From contig DUHU01000082.1 of assembly GCA_013330765.1 (NCBI GenBank), positions 1 through 5,438 on the forward strand: a stretch of DNA of 5,438 nt, read 5' to 3'. The position numbers and the translations under genes were made by a program. The notes under the pieces were generated by a model. That model was not told the origin of the DNA. It saw nothing but the letters and a program-made list of their open reading frames with translations, and ran no database searches. This DNA is from Candidatus Poseidoniaceae archaeon (GTDB taxonomy: Archaea > Thermoplasmatota > Poseidoniia > Poseidoniales > Poseidoniaceae). This document shows, piece after piece, positions 1 to 4,904 of the stretch. Positions within the stretch are counted from its first letter, which is position 1; every line of letters begins with the position of its first letter.

Positions 1-1212
1 ACCTATGCGATGTTCATTCCTTGCCTGACCCTCGGTGCCTTGGTCTTCGTGCTGCTCCGCTCAATGGCGACGGGCTACGAATTCGAGATGAACAAGTGCT
101 ACGGTTGCGACCTTTGCGACGACGCCTGCCCCGTTCGCCTGTTCAACGGCGGTGACAAGCTCAACATCATCTACAACACATGGAACAACGAAGACGACGG
201 CGTGCCCTTGTATTCGTGTCTGACGTGTTCAGCGTGCACCAATGCGTGCCCACAACTTGTCGATTACGACTCCTACGTGGACATCCGCCGCAGCCTCATC
301 GTCGGTGGACCACAAGCGGAGATCCCGCACACCGTCCTCCAAGCCGTGCTCAACGCCGAAGCAGAGGAAAGCGCCGATGTGGACTTCATCGCCACCGAGG
401 ACTACCCCATCACCAGCAACGTGGGCTACTACCCCGGATGCGTGGACTACCTCGACCAGGAAATGGTGTTCAGCCACCTCAATGAGGGGAGCATGGACCT
501 TGGCGCCAGCACCACCGCGGCCTTCACCCTCTTCGAAGAGATGGGCGATGACGTGTCCTACCTCGGCCGCGACTTCCTGAAGTGCTGTGGCCACGACCAG
601 AAGTGGCAAGGCATGACCGAGGTCTTTGACAAGCTCAAGGCCTACAACCAGAAGAAGATCGAGGAGTCGGGCATCGACACCCTTGTCTCTTCCTGTGCCG
701 AGTGTTTCCGCACCTTTGCCCGCGACTACGAACTGGAGGGCGTGAAGGTCATGCACACCACGGAGTACCTGCTCGAGCAAGGCTTCGACATGGAACTCAA
801 GGCCGAAGAGGCGACGACCGTGACCTACCACGACCCCTGCCGCCTCGGACGCCAAATGGGCATCACCGAAGAGCCCCGAGAACTCCTCGGGCAAGTGGAA
901 AACGTCGAACTCGTCGAGATGGAGCACCATGGCGAGGACGCCATGTGCTGCGGTGTGTCCAGCATGATGTCGTGCAACGAGAACGCGCGCGCCCTCCGCG
1001 TCAGCCGGATGGAAGAAGTTCGCGCGACGGGTGCAGACACGATGCTCACCTCATGCCCGAAGTGTGTGACGCACTTGGAGTGCCTGAAGTTCGAGGGCGA
1101 CGAGCGCTACAAGGGCATCGAGATCCTTGACGTCGTGACCTTCCTCGCTCAGCAGGTCGAGGCCAAGAAGGCCAAGTCCGAGGTTGAAGTCCGCGTGGGT
1201 GTGGAAGCCTGA
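1..1212 (+). CDS. Membrane-anchored HdrD/GlpC-like iron-sulfur oxidoreductase (5' partial)
   Basis: Probably an electron-transfer subunit passing electrons between a soluble donor and the membrane quinone pool or a disulfide. Numbering from the ATG at base 10, it has a hydrophobic segment (residues 1-19), two ferredoxin-type [4Fe-4S] motifs (Cys30/33/36/40-Pro and Cys70/73/76/80-Pro), then two complete CCG domains: Cys144, Cys192-Cys193-Gly, Cys229/Cys232; and Cys277, Cys313-Cys314-Gly, Cys349/Cys352. In HdrB/HdrD, CCG cysteines bind non-cubane [4Fe-4S] clusters; here both sets are intact. The frame is open to base 1 and the ATG has no Shine-Dalgarno sequence, so the gene very likely starts outside the window. 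The hydrophobic segment may be the last helix of a NarI-like haem b domain, as in ETF:(methyl)menaquinone oxidoreductases. HdrD, GlpC or lactate-oxidising LldE-type roles are alternatives. The domain call is firm; the substrate is inference. Confidence 0.9.
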   Translation, partial: TYAMFIPCLTLGALVFVLLRSMATGYEFEMNKCYGCDLCDDACPVRLFNGGDKLNIIYNTWNNEDDGVPLYSCLTCSACTNACPQLVDYDSYVDIRRSLIVGGPQAEIPHTVLQAVLNAEAEESADVDFIATEDYPITSNVGYYPGCVDYLDQEMVFSHLNEGSMDLGASTTAAFTLFEEMGDDVSYLGRDFLKCCGHDQKWQGMTEVFDKLKAYNQKKIEESGIDTLVSSCAECFRTFARDYELEGVKVMHTTEYLLEQGFDMELKAEEATTVTYHDPCRLGRQMGITEEPRELLGQVENVELVEMEHHGEDAMCCGVSSMMSCNENARALRVSRMEEVRATGADTMLTSCPKCVTHLECLKFEGDERYKGIEILDVVTFLAQQVEAKKAKSEVEVRVGVEA

Positions 1213-1247
1213 AACATTCTTCTGCTTCAGCCGAGGCTTAGTGCTCC

Positions 1248-1601
1248 ATGGAGCAGGACCCTGTAGGGCGCTTCATTGGAAGAGCGGGCATGGCCGCTGC
1301 TGCCCTTGGTGGGGTGCTGATTTACATCGGTGAAAGCCTGCTCATGCCGGAGCAACCCTGTGGACCAAGCCATCCTGTTGAGGCCATTGGACGGACCCTG
1401 TGGGTTCTGGCATGGATTGCATACCCTGCTCTTTTCCTTCGGGCAACGGACGTTCGAACTTCACCAAGGGTGTTCTTTGGCAACGCCGCGCGTCTTCTGG
1501 CCGTGATGATGGTGGTGATGATCCTCTTCCTGGAGCCCATGCTCAGCCAGGGGTTCTGTAATCGTGGGCCATCTTACGACTTCAGCGGGCTTGTCCAGTG
1601 A
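1248..1601 (+). CDS. Small three-helix membrane protein, unknown function
   Basis: A 117-residue protein that I do not recognise. Three hydrophobic segments are visible at about residues 13-28, 48-65 and 80-97. Cys38 in the loop after helix 1 and Cys104 after helix 3 should lie on the same side of the membrane and could form a disulfide or bind a ligand; this is inference from topology. The ATG follows a weak GAGG (1233-1236) by 11 bases. It starts 35 bases after the iron-sulfur oxidoreductase on the same strand, so co-transcription is plausible. No long competing frame with better features overlaps it. Its stop at 1599-1601 lies within the antisense tail of a degraded frame, described separately. 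Confidence 0.65.
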   Translation: MEQDPVGRFIGRAGMAAAALGGVLIYIGESLLMPEQPCGPSHPVEAIGRTLWVLAWIAYPALFLRATDVRTSPRVFFGNAARLLAVMMVVMILFLEPMLSQGFCNRGPSYDFSGLVQ

Positions 1602-1612
1602 CGGCTGGCGCG

Positions 1613-1680
1613 GGGATCGAGGATTGATGCAGGTTGATGCGAAGGGCTCCTGGTTCATCCTGCATCAAGCCGAACCTGCG
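1613..1680 (-). pseudogene. Remnant of the 3' end of an NTF2-like gene
   Basis: On the minus strand this stretch encodes FGLMQDEPGALRINLHQSS followed by IPA, matching residues 130-151 of the intact NTF2-like protein encoded at 3470-3006. At DNA level 52 of 60 bases agree between 1616-1675 and 3025-3084 without gaps. Similarity stops abruptly beyond 1676, so nothing upstream of the last two dozen or so codons survives. Seven of the eight base differences change the amino acid and one is silent, which suggests no selection on this copy. The frame stays open from 1776 to 1582, but its upstream part does not resemble the family and I do not regard it as a gene. It is a displaced gene end or the relic of a paralogue. 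Confidence 0.75.
1616..1675. repeat. Direct repeat, left copy
   Basis: Sixty bases, 52 identical to 3025-3084, in the same orientation at an offset of 1,409 bases. It is non-coding here except as the gene-end remnant. With its partner it brackets the polytopic membrane gene and the TM2 gene. Confidence 0.85.
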
Positions 1681-1759
1681 CGTTGGCGACGAAGCCTGAA
1701 CCCAGCCCGGCCCTCGCAGCCAAGCGTTGTGAGCCTGAACAGGCCTATTTCCCTGCAGG

Positions 1760-1765
1760 GGAGGT
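1760..1765 (+). promoter_or_regulatory. Shine-Dalgarno sequence of the polytopic membrane gene
   Basis: GGAGGT lies nine bases before the ATG at 1775, which fixes that start. Its first base is the last base of the palindrome CCCTGCAGGG. Confidence 0.7.
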
Positions 1766-1774
1766 CCTCGCCGC

Positions 1775-2644
1775 ATGGACGAGCCGAGGCTTCATCGCAT
1801 CGTCCTTGGTGAAAGGACCGACGAATTCCTTCGTCAGCAGTCCATCAACTTCGCCGTGGTGGGTTTTCTTGTCCACCTTTTGTTGTGCGTGCTGCACGGC
1901 CTAGGTCGCATCGATTTACCGGGTATGGAGCCGCTGATCGACTCCTACCTCGACGCCCTATACACGCCGTTTTCCATCATCTTGGCGTATGAGGTCTACG
2001 AGCTCATCCGGGCCATTCCCGAGTCTTTCTCCAACGCCATTGGGAAGCAGTTCGAGGTCGTCACCCTGCTCGTGGTCCGTGACATTTTCAAGAACCTCGC
2101 GGACCTCAATGAAAACAAATCCACGGCCCTCTACGACCCCGTGGCCTTCATCGCAGTCGAGGTGTTGGCCTTCTTCGTCCTCTTCGCCACCGCCCTTTAC
2201 TTCCGCAACGCAACCTCCAACGCCCCGGCCAAGATGCACGCAGACCAATCCCTCTCCACCTTTGTGCGGCAAAAGCAGACGCTCGCCACAGCGTTGTTTG
2301 TGGTCTACGTCCTCGTTGCCATGTGGTCCTTCACGACATGGACCAACGGCGTGATTGGAGGTGAGGGCGACCTCAGTCGAACCGTGTTTTTCTCTGATTT
2401 CTTCACGTGGTTGGTGATGTCGGACATCCTCATCCTGTTGATTTCATACAAGCACACCACCGATTTCAATCACCTTGCAAGAAACACGGGCTTTGTGCTG
2501 TCCACGGTGGTGATCCGCGTGGGCATCGGCGCACCAGGCTACGCTGGCGCTGCCTTGTTCATCCTCGCCTCAGTCCTGGCTGTGGGCGTGTTGTGGCTCA
2601 ACATCAGTTTCGATCGTGAACAAGCCACGAACGAGGCGGAATGA
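1775..2644 (+). CDS. Polytopic membrane protein, unknown function
   Basis: A 289-residue integral membrane protein. Clear hydrophobic segments are at about residues 24-42, 60-78, 123-142, 170-189, 205-224 and 240-276, the last perhaps two helices, giving six or seven in all. Between helices 2 and 3 is an amphipathic stretch (about residues 72-115) rich in E, R and K, with the sequence YEVYELI and later LLVVRDIFKNLADLN, which looks like the conserved core. There is no signal peptide and no catalytic motif that I know. The start is supported by GGAGGT nine bases upstream. Its TGA overlaps the ATG of the TM2-domain gene (ATGA), so the two are likely translationally coupled and may act together. 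A transporter, channel or sensor is possible, but nothing in the sequence decides. Confidence 0.8.
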   Translation: MDEPRLHRIVLGERTDEFLRQQSINFAVVGFLVHLLLCVLHGLGRIDLPGMEPLIDSYLDALYTPFSIILAYEVYELIRAIPESFSNAIGKQFEVVTLLVVRDIFKNLADLNENKSTALYDPVAFIAVEVLAFFVLFATALYFRNATSNAPAKMHADQSLSTFVRQKQTLATALFVVYVLVAMWSFTTWTNGVIGGEGDLSRTVFFSDFFTWLVMSDILILLISYKHTTDFNHLARNTGFVLSTVVIRVGIGAPGYAGAALFILASVLAVGVLWLNISFDREQATNEAE

Positions 2645-2994
2645 ACGCCACCCTCACCCGGTGGCCCGGCTCCAACATCGTTATGTCCGCTTGGGCCAAC
2701 GACCGTCCGGTCACCATGCAGCCTCACCAGCAACCGCAGTACGTCCAAGCCGTGCACCAACCCATGGTCATGGCGCAGCCCGCCCGGCACCCCCCAAGCG
2801 CCATTTTGGCCTACGTGCTCTGGTTCTTCCTTGGCCCATTCGGAATCCACCACCTCTACATGGGTCGAGGCGTGGGCGTCTGGTTGCTGTCCCTCATCAC
2901 CTTGCAAGGGCTCGGCTTGTGGTGGCTGATCGACCTCTTCCTCATTCCGAGTTCCTGCTCGAAGGTACGCGGCGGCATGGTCGTCATGCGCTGA
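2641..2994 (+). CDS. TM2-domain membrane protein
   Basis: A 117-residue protein whose C-terminal half is a TM2 domain (PF05154 type): helix 1 at about 54-68, the turn signature LGPFGIHHLYMGR (64-76), and helix 2 at about 78-102 with the family's WWLIDLFLI ending. TM2 proteins are small two-helix proteins, usually of unknown role in prokaryotes. The first 50 residues are polar and rich in Gln, Pro, His and Met, likely a disordered tail. The ATG overlaps the preceding stop (ATGA) and has GAGG four bases upstream (2633-2636), so translational coupling is likely. A later Met15 start is possible but has no ribosome-binding sequence. The domain call is strong; the function is unknown. Confidence 0.88.
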   Translation: MNATLTRWPGSNIVMSAWANDRPVTMQPHQQPQYVQAVHQPMVMAQPARHPPSAILAYVLWFFLGPFGIHHLYMGRGVGVWLLSLITLQGLGLWWLIDLFLIPSSCSKVRGGMVVMR

Positions 2995-3009
2995 AGCACC
3001 AGGCTTCAG
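2991..3009. terminator. Bidirectional hairpin between converging genes
   Basis: CTGAAGC (2991-2997) and GCTTCAG (3003-3009) form a perfect seven-bp stem with a five-base loop. The stem contains the TGA of the TM2 gene (2992-2994) and, on the other strand, the TGA of the NTF2-like gene (3008-3006). No T-run follows on either side, so it is not a canonical intrinsic terminator. The position between converging stops nevertheless suits a shared transcription end or 3' stabiliser. Confidence 0.45.
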
Positions 3010-3470
3010 TTCGACTCGGCCGGCATCGAGGAGTGGTGCAGGTAGATGCGAAGGTTTCCTGCTTCATCCTGCATGTAGCCGAACGTGTATTCCACCTTCA
3101 CCTCGTGCCCATCTGGGCCGGTGAAGAAGTAATTCCCCATGGCTTGGGCTGTGCTGCCGTGGATGAGCACACCCGCGTTCTCGAAGCGAACCGCGGTCCA
3201 GCCCTTGATGGCAAAACCCGTGTCTTCGGAGCAGGCTCCGTTCGCGGCCGCGAAGTAGGAAAGGGCGGTGTCGAACGTCGGGCGAAACGGCTCGACGGCG
3301 GCGAGTGTGGGCTTGAACAGAACCTCGCTGAGGCCGTACGCGTACAGGGTTTCGACGTGGGCGTGTGCACGAGCGGCGAAATCCTCACCGTCTCGATGTG
3401 CAGCAGCGATCGCCACGATGCCGTTGCCCCAAGCCTGCTGCGCTTGCTCAATGTCCTCGACGGTCATCAT
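3006..3470 (-). CDS. NTF2-like/SnoaL-fold protein
   Basis: A 154-residue soluble protein of the NTF2-like superfamily, cone-shaped alpha+beta folds that serve as ligand-binding or small-enzyme domains. It resembles a group common in marine bacteria that is often mislabelled phosphoribosyl-AMP cyclohydrolase. Recognisable landmarks are QQAWGNGIVAI (11-21), TLYAYG and VLFKPTLA (41-57), the SYFA helix (71-74), FAIKGWTAVRFENAG (86-100), AMGNYFFTGPDG (110-121) and a terminal strand pair VEYTFGYMQDEAGNLRIYLH (126-145). It does not have the cysteine and histidine set of a true HisI. It starts with two consecutive ATGs and no clear Shine-Dalgarno sequence, 49 bases after the previous stop. It could share the upstream operon's transcript or have its own promoter. 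Its 3' end is duplicated at 1616-1675. The specific function is unknown. Confidence 0.85.
   Translation of the reverse strand: MMTVEDIEQAQQAWGNGIVAIAAAHRDGEDFAARAHAHVETLYAYGLSEVLFKPTLAAVEPFRPTFDTALSYFAAANGACSEDTGFAIKGWTAVRFENAGVLIHGSTAQAMGNYFFTGPDGHEVKVEYTFGYMQDEAGNLRIYLHHSSMPAESN
3025..3084. repeat. Direct repeat, right copy (inside the NTF2-like gene)
   Basis: This is the partner of 1616-1675 with 52 of 60 bases identical. It lies in the last codons of the intact NTF2-like gene and begins about 19 bases inside its stop codon. Confidence 0.85.
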
Positions 3471-3519
3471 GGCCCCACGTCCGTGGCGATGGGTCCTTGC
3501 GGCACCCTATGATTCTACG

Positions 3520-3849
3520 TCAAGAGGACGACGATTTCGATGCCTCGCCGTCATTCGGTTCATCCGAGGACGCTTCGCCTTCGTCGTCTTCCATCCCACG
3601 GATCTCGTAGTTGGAAGGGAAGAGCGCCACACCGACACCCAAAATCAGCAAGAGCAAGCCCCAGCCGAATTGTTGCAAGACAAAGAGCAGTTCAAGTGAG
3701 ATGACCAGCAGCACCAATCCTCCGATGTTGCTCGTCCAAACGAGCGTCTTGAACGTCGAAAGGGACACGCCTTGGGTCCCAGGTTTGCGGTAGGGTCCAA
3801 ATTCGCCACCAAAGCGCTGGGCGGTGGGTTGCTTGCCTTGCTTGGACAT
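3520..3849 (-). CDS. Small two-helix membrane protein, unknown function
   Basis: A 109-residue protein that I do not recognise. The N-terminal 35 or so residues are polar and basic, followed by two adjacent hydrophobic segments (about 41-57 and 61-78) separated by a short QQFGW turn, which is a membrane hairpin. The last 25 residues are strongly acidic and end in a Ser-rich tail. I chose the ATG at 3849 over the in-frame GTG at 3855 because AGGAGG sits seven bases upstream of the ATG; the GTG would lie inside that spacing. The Shine-Dalgarno sequence abuts the stop of the ferredoxin gene, so the two are in one operon. Basic N-terminus and acidic C-terminus suggest both ends may be cytoplasmic, by inference. 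Confidence 0.75.
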   Translation of the reverse strand: MSKQGKQPTAQRFGGEFGPYRKPGTQGVSLSTFKTLVWTSNIGGLVLLVISLELLFVLQQFGWGLLLLILGVGVALFPSNYEIRGMEDDEGEASSDEPNDGEASKSSSS

Positions 3850-3856
3850 CGTCACT

Positions 3857-3862
3857 CCTCCT
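3857..3862 (-). promoter_or_regulatory. Shine-Dalgarno sequence that decides the start at 3849
   Basis: AGGAGG on the minus strand is seven bases before the ATG at 3849. It lies directly beside the ferredoxin gene's stop codon (3865-3863). It is the strongest ribosome-binding site in the window. Confidence 0.75.
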
Positions 3863-4195
3863 TCATCGGTCGATCATCTGAATGGCATCCGTGGGGCACG
3901 CCATCACGCACAGCCCGCAACCGGTGCAATCGTCACGGCGAATCACGGCCTTGCGGTTTGATTCCAATTCGAGCAGTGGGCTGCGCATCGCCCGTTGGAC
4001 CATGTCGATGGCGTCGTCGTCACACACCAGAGGGCACTGGTCGCAACCGATGCACAACTCTTCCTTGACGTAGGCCACGGCGGTCTCGCCGACTTTGAGG
4101 TCGGCCATGCGAGCATCATGTCCGCCGTCGAGGAGCGCTCGGATGCGCTTGGCCTCGGCTTGGCGGCGCCGAGCCAAGTCCTCAAGGCCCGTCAT
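3863..4195 (-). CDS. Two-[4Fe-4S] ferredoxin-type protein
   Basis: A 110-residue, likely cytoplasmic electron carrier. An Arg-, Ala- and Glu-rich, probably helical N-terminus (1-30) precedes a dicluster ferredoxin domain: CIGCDQCPLVC (Cys48/51/54/58) and CTGCGLCVMACP (Cys90/93/96/100). The usual proline after the fourth cysteine is present in motif 2 but is Asp (CDDDAI) in motif 1. The linker between the motifs (about 31 residues) is longer than in clostridial 2[4Fe-4S] ferredoxins. The gene overlaps the upstream membrane-protein gene by 14 bases and its stop adjoins the next gene's ribosome-binding site, so it is in the operon's middle. The ATG lacks a Shine-Dalgarno sequence; a start at Met30 would keep both clusters. 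The redox partner is not identifiable from the window. Confidence 0.9.
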   Translation of the reverse strand: MTGLEDLARRRQAEAKRIRALLDGGHDARMADLKVGETAVAYVKEELCIGCDQCPLVCDDDAIDMVQRAMRSPLLELESNRKAVIRRDDCTGCGLCVMACPTDAIQMIDR

Positions 4196-4877
4196 GGTGG
4201 GAGGTGTGGTGGGCTTCGCTTGAACCTTGGCCGAGCCGCCACCTCACCGTGAGGCCAACCAAGAGGTCTCCAAGGCCGTAGAAGGAGCCGACAAGAAGCG
4301 GCGGATTCCAAGAGGTCAGGCCCAACCATGGCACGTCCTTGGCCCATGTCCAATTGCCCAGCCACGTCCCCCATAATTCCATGGCCAGCGCGAGCCATGT
4401 CATGACGGCATAGAGCGCAGGATCTGGTCCGTAACGGATGAACAGGACCATGCCGATGAACAGGACGACCTCCACGGTTCCCCCGCCGCTGATCGCCCCG
4501 TACACCACCAAGGGAGAAAGCAAGAGAGGGCTCCACGTGATCTGCACGTTGGTCAATGCACGCGCCACGCGACGGCCGAGGTCAAAGAGGAACCAATGCC
4601 CGACTGGAACGAAAAGGGGCATCAGGTCATGTTGATACTCGTAAATCAACCACACTTCCGAGAAGAACAGTTCCATCGGTGTCGCGAACGCAAGCACGGT
4701 CCACATTTCGATTCGGCGGCGGCGCTCGGACGTCACGTGATCGTACAGAAAGAGGCCCCAACACCAGACCACGACAAGGGCTTCGGCCACCCAACGGTCC
4801 AACAGGCCCGCCATGTCCGTGGCCGCAACGGGCAGGCCGATGGCGATGGTGAGCGCAAAGACCCAGCCACGGTCCAT
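4182..4877 (-). CDS. Polytopic membrane protein, unknown function
   Basis: A 231-residue integral membrane protein with about seven or eight hydrophobic segments (roughly 4-21, 32-47, 59-80, 86-102, 113-129, 133-149, 153-175 and 190-212). Polar or charged residues stand out inside or beside helices: Glu69 and Glu74, the YQHDLMP motif (81-87), PVGHWF (91-96) and, later, MELWGTWLGNWTW (166-178) with SWNPPLLVG (189-197). Such embedded Glu/His/Trp sets suggest an enzyme or cofactor site in the membrane rather than a mere anchor. This is inference. The pattern recalls carotenoid-modifying membrane proteins of the CruF/lycopene-cyclase sort only vaguely, and I do not assign it. The short tail is His-rich (EAHHTSHHDG). 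It starts 27 bases after gshA and overlaps the ferredoxin gene by 14 bases, so all three are likely co-expressed. Confidence 0.8.
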   Translation of the reverse strand: MDRGWVFALTIAIGLPVAATDMAGLLDRWVAEALVVVWCWGLFLYDHVTSERRRRIEMWTVLAFATPMELFFSEVWLIYEYQHDLMPLFVPVGHWFLFDLGRRVARALTNVQITWSPLLLSPLVVYGAISGGGTVEVVLFIGMVLFIRYGPDPALYAVMTWLALAMELWGTWLGNWTWAKDVPWLGLTSWNPPLLVGSFYGLGDLLVGLTVRWRLGQGSSEAHHTSHHDGP

Positions 4878-4904
4878 GGTGCGGGGACCGCTGCCTTGTT
4901 GATA

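Larger units (their letters stand above)
1602..1774. other. Gap between genes: gene-end remnant plus short palindromes
   Basis: This 173-base gap is the longest stretch without an intact gene. Its left part is the NTF2-like remnant. The right part (1681-1774) shows AGCCTGAAC twice (1693-1701 and 1732-1740), the inverted arms GCCTG/CAGGC with a two-base centre (1733-1744), and a perfect ten-base palindrome CCCTGCAGGG (1751-1760) that runs into the Shine-Dalgarno sequence of the next gene. A promoter for the next gene should lie here, but I see no convincing TATA box or -35/-10 pair. Regulation by these palindromes is only a possibility. Confidence 0.5.

Noticed and set aside
229..930. A 233-codon open frame on the minus strand
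   Set aside because: It lies wholly antisense to the strongly conserved iron-sulfur oxidoreductase and reads as low-complexity Val/Gly/His/Leu text; it is a shadow of GC-rich codon use.
1205..1239. AAGCCT/AGGCTT inverted repeat after the first gene as a terminator
   Set aside because: A six-bp stem with a 23-base loop, no T-run and one arm inside the coding region; probably chance, and it would separate genes that look co-transcribed.
1733..1760. GCCTG-AA-CAGGC and CCCTGCAGGG palindromes as an operator
   Set aside because: They are short, in GC-rich DNA, with no second matching site and no regulator in view; noted in the gap entry but not claimed as an operator.
1582..1776. The minus-strand 64-codon frame as a living gene
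   Set aside because: Only its last third matches the NTF2-like family; the upstream part is unrelated and the matched part shows mainly non-synonymous change. It is annotated as a remnant instead.
2616..3512. A 298-codon open frame on the plus strand
   Set aside because: It crosses the TM2 gene out of frame and runs antisense through the whole NTF2-like gene. Its sequence is Arg/His/Pro-rich with no domain, whereas both genes beneath it have recognisable families.
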